Notes under the pieces: model-generated
Told to the model about the DNA's origin: nothing
What the model saw: the letters and a program-made list of their open reading frames with translations, nothing else
Databases searched by the model: none
NCBI GenBank assembly: GCA_031979385.1
Contig: DALZEF010000015.1
Location: 10,392-74,391 of the forward strand
Origin: Timonella sp031979385
GTDB lineage: Bacteria; Actinomycetota; Actinomycetes; Actinomycetales; Cellulomonadaceae
Reading direction: 5' to 3'
DNA: 64,000 nt
Made by a program: the position numbers and the translations under genes
In this document: positions 17,265-26,428 of the stretch, in pieces
How positions within the stretch are numbered: the first letter of the stretch is position 1
Layout: every line of letters starts with the position of its first letter

Positions 17265-18812
17265 TTAAGATACTTCGCGGCGATTACGCGAGAACAATCC
17301 AGTCACTAGCAGCAACACACTACCAGCCCACGAAATCCAGACGGGAATCTCGCCCAAGAATACCGCTGGTGTTCGGCTGTCGCGTAGGACCAGTTCCTGC
17401 ATCATCTGTTCGGCTGAGAAGTGGCCGGTCCGTTCGAGTTCAGTGCCGGTGGGCGTGTAGATCGCGGAGACACCAACCGTTGATACGTGCACCACGGCCC
17501 GACCGGTTTCAATGGCTCGAAGGCGTGACATCGCAAGTTGCTGGATTGACTCGTTTGTCGGGCCAAACGAGGCGTTGTTGGTCTGCACGAACAGGATCTC
17601 TGCTCCGTTTGTGATGGACTCGTGGATGACCTGGTCGATTCCGACCTCGAAGCAGATGATGGGACCCACTGTCACGTCGCGCTCGAGGCGAGCGATAGGC
17701 ACGTCGAGTGCCGCAGGTTCAGTTCCGGCGAACATGTCCGTGCTGATGCGGTCCACGTCTGGGTAGAGCCTGCGGAAGAAGTCGCGATTGGGGATGTACT
17801 CGCCAAATGGTACGGGACGCTGCTTGGCATACGAGCCGATAACTCCCTGACCGTGTTGCCAGAGCAGTGAGAGGTTTATCCTGCCACCTGTCGCTGGGTA
17901 TTCCTGGGCACCCACGAGGATTGGAGTTCCGACAGCCGCTGAGGCTGAGTCTATGAGAGCAGCGGCCGCTGCATCCACCTGCGGATCGATATCCGAGGCG
18001 TTTTCGGGCCAGACCACCACATCGAGGAGATCGCTGTTTTCTCGCTCGGCCAGCGCAAGTGTTCCCGCGACATGGTTGTCGAGCACCTCTTGGCGGTTGG
18101 CGAAGGCATCGGCGCCAGGCTTGGACACGTTTCCTTGAACCGCTCCAACGTGCAGTGTTCCCGTTTGCGCCTTGTTGCTGAGTGGGATGAATATCGCCGC
18201 AAGGATGACGAGAACGCCCACAAAAGCGCTCGAACCAAGCCGCCACATATCCAGCTGCAACAGGGCGAGTACAGCAACCGCTGTCAAAAAACCGATAAAA
18301 GCGACGAAAAACGTAATGAGCGGTATTCCGGCAAGCCAGGCATACGATGCGAGAGGGGACGTCGACTGGGAGAATCCGAGTCTCCCCCAGGGGAACCCAC
18401 CCCACGGAAAGTAGCCACGCAAGGATTCGACGCCGAGCCATAACAGCGCGAAAGCAGCCGCAGAACGCAGTGAGTTTCGGGCAATCCAATCGTTGCGACG
18501 CACGATGCTCCATACAGAGGCAAACAGGCCGATGAAGAGTGCTTGAAAGGCAGACAGGGCAATCCACGGCAGGTTACCGCCCACGGCGTACTGAGCCCAC
18601 ATGATGTGTGGGAGGAAGAATCCGAACCCCCAGACGGTTCCGACAAGGAAGTTCCACCAGGCTCCATCACGCAGCGTCGCAAGGGCCAGACCTGCGATTG
18701 CCACGAACGCGAGTGCCCAGGCATCGGTTCCGGGAAATGCAAGTTCAAGGAGGACACCACTTGCTGCGGCGAGGATGACAGACAACCATCGAGGGAAACG
18801 GCGGGAGTTCAC
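17265..18812 (-). CDS. lnt: Apolipoprotein N-acyltransferase
   Basis: The integral membrane enzyme N-acylates the lipid-modified cysteine of lipoproteins. It has about six to seven helices in the first 210 residues (from WLSVILAAASGVLLELAF on) followed by an extracellular nitrilase-like domain (about 225-470). The triad regions are visible: Glu in VVWPENASD, Lys in GSYAKQRPVPFGEYIP and Cys in VGPIICFEVGID. A final helix near the C-terminus re-enters the membrane (PVWISWAGSVLLLVTGLFS). GTG 18812 (VNSRRFPRW) is chosen as start because the upstream extension looks non-coding; its ribosome-binding site is weak. It is transcribed ahead of ppm1. Confidence 0.9.
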   Translation of the reverse strand: MNSRRFPRWLSVILAAASGVLLELAFPGTDAWALAFVAIAGLALATLRDGAWWNFLVGTVWGFGFFLPHIMWAQYAVGGNLPWIALSAFQALFIGLFASVWSIVRRNDWIARNSLRSAAAFALLWLGVESLRGYFPWGGFPWGRLGFSQSTSPLASYAWLAGIPLITFFVAFIGFLTAVAVLALLQLDMWRLGSSAFVGVLVILAAIFIPLSNKAQTGTLHVGAVQGNVSKPGADAFANRQEVLDNHVAGTLALAERENSDLLDVVVWPENASDIDPQVDAAAAALIDSASAAVGTPILVGAQEYPATGGRINLSLLWQHGQGVIGSYAKQRPVPFGEYIPNRDFFRRLYPDVDRISTDMFAGTEPAALDVPIARLERDVTVGPIICFEVGIDQVIHESITNGAEILFVQTNNASFGPTNESIQQLAMSRLRAIETGRAVVHVSTVGVSAIYTPTGTELERTGHFSAEQMMQELVLRDSRTPAVFLGEIPVWISWAGSVLLLVTGLFSRNRREVS

Positions 18813-19212
18813 CTGACCAAGATTACCGTCATGTTCTGTGGCGTCAGTGAAGCGATCGCTGCGAGTGCCAGACGCATGGTAAAAGCCCACGTGTCCTTCG
18901 TACCGGTGCATTACGTACCGTTTTCTACTGAACACGTGGGCTGTGCCCTGTTGGAGCATCTACTTTTGACTGCATGATGCTGGTCAAAAAGGATGCTCGG
19001 CGATGCAGAGTCAGTGACTAACCTAACGCAAGATAACGAAAAGGTGAACGGACCATTGTCCACAAATTTGCTTTAAGTCGCGTGGTCTGCGCGAATAGGC
19101 GGAAATAGGCCGGGTGAAATGGGATGACCGTCCACTACGAGAGATCATCCCATGTCAGCGTGGGTAATCCACTCAGTCCTCTTCACGTGCCGAACATGTC
19201 AAACCAGGGAAG
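18813..19212. other. Intergenic region upstream of lnt
   Basis: No gene is supported here. It holds the upstream region of lnt and the 3' side of the amidohydrolase gene. A 7-bp inverted repeat (GGGATGA/TCATCCC, about 19122-19152) might act as a weak terminator for the latter. Confidence 0.5.
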
Positions 19213-20865
19213 CTAGAGAGTGTTGTGCAGGAAGACGCCCTCGCGGAGCGTGGCCACGCACTGTGGGCGTTCCCCACGAGAAATCGCCTCTTGTTCGAGG
19301 ATGGGTAACAGCGGTGAACCCGAACGGGCATCTGTGGTCCAACTTGAGCGGCCGTCATTCTCGGCCTGAACACCGAGTTCATCGGCGCGCCACAGGGCAA
19401 GGTGTGCGGGCGCGCCGACTCGTAGCTCCCCCGCCATGAAGTTGGGCTCGCCGCCTACCCGCCATCCGCCACGCGTGTGAGCCTTGAACGCGGCGCGTGC
19501 GGAGATACGGAAATCGCGATTGTTGTGGAACAGTGCCGCGGCCACGGCACCCCACGGGTCGAACGCCGTAACGGGGGTATCGGAACCAAAAGCCATCGGT
19601 ACACCGGCCCTCGAAAAGTCTCGGATAGGGGTGGTGCACGCCCGGCGGGACGCCCCCAGGCGCTGCTCGTACAGGTCGCCCTCGCCACCCCAGTAGGCAT
19701 CAAATGCGGGTTGAACCGAGACTGCAAAGCCAAGTTCCACGAGCGCAGCAATACTCTCGGAATCAACGAGCTCCACATGTTCGAGCCGGTGTCCACCACG
19801 ACGCATTGCACTCAGCATGCCCGGCTCTGCGGCGAGTCTGCGCGCCGCAGCCAACACGGTGTCCAGCGCGCGATCCCCGATGACGTGGAAGCCGGCCGTG
19901 ATGCCTTCTGAGGAGCAGACCAACAGGTGAGTGTAGATCTGTTCTTCGCTCAGGTGGAGAGTGCCGCTCGTCGATGGATCGTCGGCGTAGGGTTCGCGCA
20001 TCGCAGCGCTGCGGGACCCAATCGACCCGTCCACGGAAAGGTCGCCAGCCAGCCCTCGCAGGCCCGGGATCTGCTGCTGGAGCTCAGCCAACTCGTCGGC
20101 AGTGGACACCAACTCGCCCCGGTACCCCACAACCAGCGGCAAACCGCTCGCCGCATCGGCGGTGAGCTCGATCAAGCGGGCAAGGCCCTCGCGAGTGTCA
20201 ATACCAATTGCGCTGTTTTCGTGAACCGCAACAAACCCGAAGCTCGCAGCCCGGGCCAGGACGCTGCGGTAGATGTCGTCGCGTTCTTCAGCCGACACAT
20301 CGCGGATGTGGTCGCGCACCGCAGTGTGGGACCGATTGATCAGTCGGCCGTCAGACAGTGCGGACTCGTCGAGTCCTGCTGCCCGCAGCAATGCCGTTGA
20401 GCAGACGGCCGAGTGCAGATCGGCCCGAGGCACATACAGCGGCACGTCGCCGAACGCTGTGTCGAGATCGTGCACCGTCACGCCGGGTCCTGACCAACCC
20501 GAGTCGTCGTACCCAGTCGCACTCAACGCACGAGCCGATCCAAGACCGCCCTGCGCCAACCGGGCCGCGAGAAGTTCCAGCACAGCCTCACGTGACGTAC
20601 CACCGGCAGACGGTGACACGTCGACCGCCCGATACGCCATTTCGGTTTCCAGGAGGTGCACATGCGCGTCCACGAAACCAGGTGCGATGAGCGCCCCGTC
20701 CACGTCGATGACTTTCTCAGCGCGGGAGGCGAAGCTGGTGGATGTGTCGTCGTCGCCAATCCACGCGATCACGCCGTCCTCAATGAATAGCGCGGTCGCG
20801 AACGGATCGGTTGGCGAGTGCACAAACCCGTTACGGAACAGAATCGAGTGTGGCGTATCGGACAC
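19213..20865 (-). CDS. Amidohydrolase family 3 protein (YtcJ-like)
   Basis: This 550-residue metal-dependent hydrolase of the amidohydrolase superfamily has an unknown substrate. The N-terminal composite domain contains DVDGALIAPGFVDAHVHLLE with the first two metal-binding His residues. Further ligands are likely in FGFVAVHENSA, HVIGDRALDT and HRLEHVELVDSESI, and the C-terminal Asp in AFGSDTPVTAFDP. Length and order match YtcJ-like cytosolic enzymes; no signal peptide is visible. It ends a minus-strand run that begins with pafB upstream and starts 23 bases after the helY stop. Confidence 0.88.
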   Translation of the reverse strand: MSDTPHSILFRNGFVHSPTDPFATALFIEDGVIAWIGDDDTSTSFASRAEKVIDVDGALIAPGFVDAHVHLLETEMAYRAVDVSPSAGGTSREAVLELLAARLAQGGLGSARALSATGYDDSGWSGPGVTVHDLDTAFGDVPLYVPRADLHSAVCSTALLRAAGLDESALSDGRLINRSHTAVRDHIRDVSAEERDDIYRSVLARAASFGFVAVHENSAIGIDTREGLARLIELTADAASGLPLVVGYRGELVSTADELAELQQQIPGLRGLAGDLSVDGSIGSRSAAMREPYADDPSTSGTLHLSEEQIYTHLLVCSSEGITAGFHVIGDRALDTVLAAARRLAAEPGMLSAMRRGGHRLEHVELVDSESIAALVELGFAVSVQPAFDAYWGGEGDLYEQRLGASRRACTTPIRDFSRAGVPMAFGSDTPVTAFDPWGAVAAALFHNNRDFRISARAAFKAHTRGGWRVGGEPNFMAGELRVGAPAHLALWRADELGVQAENDGRSSWTTDARSGSPLLPILEQEAISRGERPQCVATLREGVFLHNTL

Positions 20866-20888
20866 AAAAACTCCTGATGACGGCTGAT

Positions 20889-23774
20889 TTAGATGGATGA
20901 ATAGGCGACGACGCCACGTTTGATCGCGTCGATTGCATTGGTCGCGGTTGTTCGCAGACGCTGGCTTGGAGCAACCCCAGCGATCTGGTCCAGGGCATCA
21001 AGGATCTGCTTCGCCCACCGCACGAAGTCACCGGCAGTCAAGTCCGCATCGGAGAGGACCGAGTCGAGCGAACGCCCCCGCGTCCACTTGTGCACGGCCT
21101 CGATCAACCCGGTGTCGAGATCGCCGGTTTCCTTGACCTTGTAGGCATCTTCGAGGTCGGTGAGCCGCGACCATTCACGAATCATCTCGTCAAGCACTTG
21201 CGCGAGTTTTCCTTGCGGCCCACCTGGGATGCGCGGATCGGGTTCATCATCGCGGCGCGACTGATACACGACGAGCGACACAGCCGCCGCTAGTTGCGGC
21301 GCCTCGAGTTCGTCCCATAGTCCCTTTTCGATGCACCTGGCGACGAGCAGATCATTTTCTGCGTAGATGCGCGAGAGTGCGTGGCCGGGTTTGGTGACAT
21401 GCAGGTCACCGTGTTCGTCTCGGTGCAGGTATTCGAGTTCGAGGAGGACCTTGCAGATCCGGTCGAACGTTTTACCGATGGAACCTGTGCGGTTGTTGAT
21501 CTTGTGCAGAAGGGTCTCTTGCTCGCGCATGAGTTTGGTCCACCGCTCACCCCAGCGGGCGTGAGCCTCACGGTCTGGGCAGGCGTGGCACGGATGTTCG
21601 CGCAGGTTCCGGCGTAGTTCCTGAAGCACGATATCGTCTGCTGAACTGCTGCGCCGTTTTGGACCCGAGTAGGGATTATCGGGCACAGGCGTCAGGCCGT
21701 CACCGTTGCGGAGCGCGGCTCTCAACTTAGCGGTGAGGTCCTTGCGATCCGCCGGTTTTCTCGGATTGAACTGCTGGCCAATCCGCAGTGAGCCGATCAC
21801 CTCGAACCCGCCATGCAGGTCAGCGAGGGACACCATCCGAACCTTGCCCTGCTCGGTGAGCACGGCGGGGCGCGGACCGTCGGCACCCGTGTCCTTGCCC
21901 CGGTCAACGACCACCGCGTAGCCCGCCGACCGCCCGGAAGAAACCTCCACCACATCGCCGCGGCGCAGTTTGGTCAGTCGGTAGATCAGCTCGGTGCGTG
22001 CTGCGTTCTTGTTCTCCCCCGCAAGTTTGCGCTCTCGCTCCGAGATTTTGCGACGAAGTTGCATGTAACTCGGGAAATCACCGAGTTCGCACTGCATGGC
22101 CTGTTCATAGCCTTCTAGGGCCTCGCGATTCGCGCTTGCCGCACGGGCCAATCCAACGACGCCACGGTCGGCTTGGAACTGCGCGAACGAGGACTCAAGG
22201 ATTTCCCTAGCCTGTTTTTGACCGTAGCGGTCTACCAGGTTGATGGCCATGTTGTAGGTTGGCTTGAAACTCGATTTGAGTGGGTACAGGCGTTTTGATG
22301 CTAGGCCGGACAGAGCAACAGGGTCGAGTCCCGGGTGGTCAACGACCACCGCATGCCCCTCGACGTCGATTCCGCGCCGTCCCGCACGTCCCGTTAACTG
22401 GGTGTACTCACCCGGTGTCAGGTCAACGTGTGAGGTGCCATCCCATTTGACCAGTTTCTCCATGACCACCGTCCGGGCGGGCATGTTGATCCCAAGCGCA
22501 AGGGTCTCGGTGGCGAACACGGCTTTGATGAGTCCGCGCGAGAACAGTTCCTCGACTGTCTCCTTGAACAGTGGCAGCATGCCCGCATGGTGCGCAGCGA
22601 TACCTCGGGTCAGACCCTCAATCCATGACCAGAACCCCAACACGTTGAGGTCCTCGGCTGGAACGTTGGTGCAGCGAGACTCCGCAATGATCCGAATCTG
22701 CTCGGCTTCCTGCTCCGTGGTCAAACTAATGCCGGTGGCCAAACACTGTGCAACAGCGGCATCGCAGCCTGCGCGCGAGAAAATGAAGTAGATCGCGGGC
22801 AACAGGTTTGCCTCTTCAAGCTCCTTGATGACCGCGAACCGTGGCGGGCCACGCCGCCCGGTACGCTGCGAGGAACCGTGCTTACCTCGGCCACCCCATG
22901 ACCCGCGGTTGTGTAGGGAGTCACTCCCACGCCGCATGACGTTGAGCAGGTCGGGGTTAATCGGTGGGTTCACGCCCGGATCAGTCGGATCAACCGTGTG
23001 CGCATACAGGTCCAAGATGCCGCCGGGGTGGTCTCCCCTGCCTTGAACGATGACATGCTGCCACAACGGTACGGGGCGGCGTTCCGAGACGATCACCTTG
23101 GTGTCACCACGGACGGCCTCCAACCAGTCGCCGAACTCTTCCGCGTTCGACACCGTTGCACTCAGCGACACGAGGCGTACCGACTGGTCCAAGTGGATGA
23201 TGACTTCCTCCCACACCGCACCCCGGAACCGGTCGGCCAGGTAGTGAACTTCGTCCATGACCACGTACCCGAGCGTGTCCAGGGTTGAGGACTGCGCATA
23301 GATCATGTTGCGCAATACCTCGGTGGTCATCACCACGATGGATGCTTCACCGTTGATCGCAGTGTCCCCGGTCAACAGGCCAACCGAATCGGCACCGTAG
23401 CGGCGCACGAGGTCATTGTATTTCTGGTTGGACAGCGCCTTGATAGGGGTGGTGTAGAAGGCCTTCTTACCCGTTGCGAGAGCTAGGTGGGTGGCAAACT
23501 CTCCCACTATCGTCTTCCCGGCACCGGTGGGCGCCGCAACGAGAACGGAACTACCACCCTCAAGCGCTGCACAGGCCTCAAGTTGGAAGGGATCGAGTGG
23601 GAAATCGAAGTTCGCCTCGAACGCTTCAAGGTGTGGCGTATGGAGTGTGGCGCGTTCCTTGAAAGCCGCATACCTTTCGGCTGGTGATGGCTCTGTGCTC
23701 TGGGGGCTGGATGATGGAGATGTGCGGAGCGCTGCGCGTTTCTGTTCGCGAACCCTCGAGCGTTTCGGAGACAT
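20889..23774 (-). CDS. helY: Ski2-like DEAD/DEAH-box helicase HelY with DSHCT domain
   Basis: The 961-residue ATP-dependent helicase is related to Mtr4/Ski2 and probably acts on RNA. Order: Arg/Ser-rich N-terminus (1-45), helicase core with AAPTGAGKT (about 80), VVMDEVHYLADR (about 170), LSATVSNAEEF, then TETLALGINMPARTV and QLTGRAGRRGIDVEGHAVV (about 430-490). After a stalk/KOW-like segment (about 640-720), a C-terminal DSHCT domain occupies about 780-961. The same order HelY-TatC-TatA-PafC-PafB occurs in mycobacteria. The physiological RNA substrate is not evident from sequence. Confidence 0.94.
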   Translation of the reverse strand: MSPKRSRVREQKRAALRTSPSSSPQSTEPSPAERYAAFKERATLHTPHLEAFEANFDFPLDPFQLEACAALEGGSSVLVAAPTGAGKTIVGEFATHLALATGKKAFYTTPIKALSNQKYNDLVRRYGADSVGLLTGDTAINGEASIVVMTTEVLRNMIYAQSSTLDTLGYVVMDEVHYLADRFRGAVWEEVIIHLDQSVRLVSLSATVSNAEEFGDWLEAVRGDTKVIVSERRPVPLWQHVIVQGRGDHPGGILDLYAHTVDPTDPGVNPPINPDLLNVMRRGSDSLHNRGSWGGRGKHGSSQRTGRRGPPRFAVIKELEEANLLPAIYFIFSRAGCDAAVAQCLATGISLTTEQEAEQIRIIAESRCTNVPAEDLNVLGFWSWIEGLTRGIAAHHAGMLPLFKETVEELFSRGLIKAVFATETLALGINMPARTVVMEKLVKWDGTSHVDLTPGEYTQLTGRAGRRGIDVEGHAVVVDHPGLDPVALSGLASKRLYPLKSSFKPTYNMAINLVDRYGQKQAREILESSFAQFQADRGVVGLARAASANREALEGYEQAMQCELGDFPSYMQLRRKISERERKLAGENKNAARTELIYRLTKLRRGDVVEVSSGRSAGYAVVVDRGKDTGADGPRPAVLTEQGKVRMVSLADLHGGFEVIGSLRIGQQFNPRKPADRKDLTAKLRAALRNGDGLTPVPDNPYSGPKRRSSSADDIVLQELRRNLREHPCHACPDREAHARWGERWTKLMREQETLLHKINNRTGSIGKTFDRICKVLLELEYLHRDEHGDLHVTKPGHALSRIYAENDLLVARCIEKGLWDELEAPQLAAAVSLVVYQSRRDDEPDPRIPGGPQGKLAQVLDEMIREWSRLTDLEDAYKVKETGDLDTGLIEAVHKWTRGRSLDSVLSDADLTAGDFVRWAKQILDALDQIAGVAPSQRLRTTATNAIDAIKRGVVAYSSI

Positions 23775-23835
23775 GCCTTAAGCCTATCGAAGGACCCTGC
23801 CCAGCCCACGCTTATTTGCATCTACGGGAGAAACG

Positions 23836-24828
23836 TCACGTTAGGACCCGCAGCACGCCTGGGTCCACCGTGATTCGGACAGGGACGGGACCGATGACCT
23901 CACCGTCAGCCATAGCGACTGGTGGGAACTGAGCCCTATCACTTGGACCAATGATGACCTCGGTGACTTCGCGAGTCGAGACAGCAGGCTCCTGAAGGTG
24001 TTTACCGGAGTAGAGCTTCGGAAAGATCCGCATGATCTGCGGGACACTCAAGGCGTCGGCGAGCATGAGATTGAGTTTGCCGTCGGTGAGGGAAGCATGC
24101 GGGGCAATGGGGATACCGCCACCAAAGTAGGGAGCATTGCTGATTGCGGCGAGTGTGCCCGTCTTCTCGATGGTCTCGCCCTCGATGGTGATGGAGTATC
24201 CGTACGGTTTGTACTTGTTGAGGCAAGAAACCACTGCGCGCAGGTACTTGAGGTGCCCTTTGGGCCACGAGTAGGTGTTTGCTTGGAGATTCACTGCGGC
24301 ATCAAACCCGAGTGAGAGCGTTCCAGCGAACCAGCGTCGCGTGGACTGCGAGTGGCGCACATCCTGAGGGGATTTCGCCCGCAATACGCGCGCTGGAGAC
24401 AGTTCTTGCAGGTGTGGCTCTACAACGCCTGCATCGTAGGCGGTGATTGAACCCGCCTCAAGGGCTTGGGCAATGACCTCGATGGAGGCTCGGACATCGT
24501 TGATGGGGAGATTGATTGCGCGAGCGAAGTCGTTTCCAGAACCGACAGCGATGATACCGAGTGGAGTGGATGTTTTTGCGGTGGCGTTGACGCCGAGGTT
24601 GACCATGCCGTCGCCTCCAACCACGACGAGGGCGTCGAGACGGTTGAGACTCGCAGCGCGTGCTTTTGCGTGCGCATCGATAGCCGAGGTGCCGGACAGG
24701 TCAGTGAAGTTGATGTTGTGGCGTGCGAACTCGCGTATGACCTGTTTTCCGGCGTGTTCTCCTTTGCCAAGCCCTGCGGTGGGATTGATGACGAGGCCGA
24801 TATGGGGGTGGGTTTGTGATACGGCCAT
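23836..24828 (-). CDS. Diacylglycerol/sphingosine kinase-family lipid kinase
   Basis: The 330-residue cytoplasmic or membrane-associated kinase phosphorylates a lipid such as diacylglycerol. The N-terminal DAGK catalytic domain (about 8-140) has INPTAGLGKG, the key VVVGGDGMVNLGVNA and PLGIIAVGSGNDFAR; the C-terminal beta domain contains FGGGIPIAPHASLTDGKLNLML. ATG 24828 starts one base after the tatC stop, so it is translationally linked to the Tat genes. The longer frame upstream overlaps tatC and is rejected. Confidence 0.92.
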   Translation of the reverse strand: MAVSQTHPHIGLVINPTAGLGKGEHAGKQVIREFARHNINFTDLSGTSAIDAHAKARAASLNRLDALVVVGGDGMVNLGVNATAKTSTPLGIIAVGSGNDFARAINLPINDVRASIEVIAQALEAGSITAYDAGVVEPHLQELSPARVLRAKSPQDVRHSQSTRRWFAGTLSLGFDAAVNLQANTYSWPKGHLKYLRAVVSCLNKYKPYGYSITIEGETIEKTGTLAAISNAPYFGGGIPIAPHASLTDGKLNLMLADALSVPQIMRIFPKLYSGKHLQEPAVSTREVTEVIIGPSDRAQFPPVAMADGEVIGPVPVRITVDPGVLRVLT

Positions 24829-24829
24829 G

Positions 24830-25684
24830 TCAGTAGTCTTGTAGTTCCTTATCGAGTGCGTCCATGCGGCGCTTTTCAATCCGATCATGGATGCTTGCCA
24901 CGCCAACGGCGATGAAGTAGAGACCCACGATTGGCAGGGCAACCAGAATCATGGTCAGGGCGTCCGGGGTTGGCGTCATCATTGCGGAGAATGTAAAGGC
25001 GAGTACAACGGCCCAGCGCCAGCCCTTGAGCATCGTGTGTGCGGACATCATGCCGAGGAAATTCAACGCCACCAGCAGGACGGGCATCGCGCAGGCCAGG
25101 CCGAACGCGATGAGTAGGCGCATGACGAAACTCAGGTAGACGTCTGCTGAAATCAGTTGCGATGCAGTCTCTGGAACGAATCCCACCATGATGCGTACGG
25201 CTCGGGGCATTACCCACCAGGCGAAGTACGCTCCCCCGAGAAACAGCGGAATCGCTGCGCCAAGGAACCCATAGGTGTAGGCGCGTTCTTTCTTGGTGAG
25301 GCCCGGTGTGATGAACGACCAGAACTGGAACATCCAGAACGGGCTGGAGATGAAGAAGCCGATGAAGAACGAAATCTTCAACCGGAAGTCAAGCCCCGTG
25401 GCGATGCCCGCGAAGTTGATGTTCGCGTCGAGTCCGGTGTCTTTGGAAGCTTGGATGAGCGGTTCCTGGAGGGCGTTGAATACCGGCGTGAACAGGAACC
25501 ATCCGCCGATGGCACAGGCAACGATAACGATGGCGGCATAGAAAAGCCGCCGCTTGAGTTCGTTGAAGTGTTCCAGGAGCGTCATTCGACTCCTGGCCTC
25601 ACGTCGTTCTTGGGCGCGGCGGGCTTTCGTCGATCTGCGGATCTTTTTCGCCGAACGCTTTTTATCGTTCGAGGAAGTCGACAC
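24830..25684 (-). CDS. tatC: Sec-independent protein translocase TatC
   Basis: The 284-residue polytopic membrane receptor of the twin-arginine translocase binds signal peptides of folded exported proteins. A basic N-terminal tail (SNDKKRSAKKIRRSTKARRA) is followed by MTLLEHFNELKRRLFYA, the typical TatC start, and six helices. The conserved loop FWMFQFWSFITPGLTKKERAYTYGF is present. The GTG start at 25684 lies two bases after the tatA stop, and the gene is directly followed by the lipid kinase. Confidence 0.96.
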   Translation of the reverse strand: MSTSSNDKKRSAKKIRRSTKARRAQERREARSRMTLLEHFNELKRRLFYAAIVIVACAIGGWFLFTPVFNALQEPLIQASKDTGLDANINFAGIATGLDFRLKISFFIGFFISSPFWMFQFWSFITPGLTKKERAYTYGFLGAAIPLFLGGAYFAWWVMPRAVRIMVGFVPETASQLISADVYLSFVMRLLIAFGLACAMPVLLVALNFLGMMSAHTMLKGWRWAVVLAFTFSAMMTPTPDALTMILVALPIVGLYFIAVGVASIHDRIEKRRMDALDKELQDY

Positions 25685-25686
25685 GG

Positions 25687-25917
25687 TTATGCGTTGTCTT
25701 TGCGTTTCGTGTCGGCGGTGTCAGCGCTGGAAACCGATTCGGCGGGGTTTGACTGCGCGGGAGCATCGTCATCCGTGAGTTCCTTGATCTCCTTCTTGAA
25801 GATCTTCATCGACTGGCCAACGCTGCGCGCCATGTCAGGAAGCCTCTTCGATCCGAAGACCAACAGGATCACGACAATCAGCACAACCCAGTGCCACGGC
25901 TTGTTTAATCCAGGCAT
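25687..25917 (-). CDS. tatA: Twin-arginine translocase subunit TatA
   Basis: The 76-residue pore-forming Tat component has one N-terminal helix (about 9-22, WVVLIVVILLVFGSKRLPD, including the FGS/LPD hinge), an amphipathic helix (about 25-45, MARSVGQSMKIFKKEIKEL) and an acidic, Ser/Ala-rich tail. It is first of the tatA-tatC-kinase cluster. The upstream gap (25918-26088) holds its promoter region and the inverted repeat after the next upstream gene. Confidence 0.95.
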   Translation of the reverse strand: MPGLNKPWHWVVLIVVILLVFGSKRLPDMARSVGQSMKIFKKEIKELTDDDAPAQSNPAESVSSADTADTKRKDNA

Positions 25918-26020
25918 TATTCAAACTCCAAACTTCGGTGCGTCATTACATCCTAAGCGTGTGCCGCGTCAGGTAAAAACCCGGCGTAGCCGCATGGAAC
26001 TATCGAACCGCTTCGACGCC

Positions 26021-26086
26021 GGTTAGTCAACTACCCACACAGTCAAATGTGGCGACCTGTACGAAGTGATTGGTAGTTGGCGAACC
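26021..26086. repeat. Imperfect inverted repeat downstream of small membrane-protein gene
   Basis: GGTTAGTCAACTACC (26021-26035) and GGTAGTTGGCGAACC (26072-26086) pair at 13 of 15 positions around a 36-base loop. It abuts the stop of the 112-residue membrane protein gene and could act as a terminator or mRNA-end structure; there is no T run. Confidence 0.45.
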
Positions 26087-26088
26087 GA

Positions 26089-26427
26089 CTAGTCGCCGTA
26101 GTACGCAGCCCACCGACGGTACGTATTCTCTCGTGATTCTTGCTTACGCTGCGCCCGGCCCGCAGCACGATCCTGCCGTTCGCTGCGTAGTTGGGCGGCT
26201 CGTTCCGGTCCCCCATACACGTCCGTGTCTCGCGGCTCGCTCAGTAGTCCGCGCTGCATCAGTTCCTCGGCGCTGGGAGCCTGCGCCAATGCTACACTGA
26301 TCCGTTCCGTGGCACATGCCCCTGCACGCAGTGTGTTGCGGGCACGAAGCCACAGCAGCCAGGTGAGGCTCGCAAGCATCGCGAGTGCGCTAATGATCGC
26401 GACGGCCCAAAAGGCAATGTTCAACAT
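26089..26427 (-). CDS. Small membrane protein of unknown function
   Basis: The 112-residue protein has one N-terminal membrane helix (about 5-27, FWAVAIISALAMLASLTWLL) followed by a charged cytoplasmic segment rich in Arg, Glu and Gln, ending YRRWAAYYGD. I do not recognise a named family. It starts two bases after the pafC stop, so it is translationally linked with pafBC. Its position between pafC and tatA suggests it is a lineage-specific member of this operon. Confidence 0.75.
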   Translation of the reverse strand: MLNIAFWAVAIISALAMLASLTWLLWLRARNTLRAGACATERISVALAQAPSAEELMQRGLLSEPRDTDVYGGPERAAQLRSERQDRAAGRAQRKQESRENTYRRWAAYYGD

Positions 26428-26428
26428 G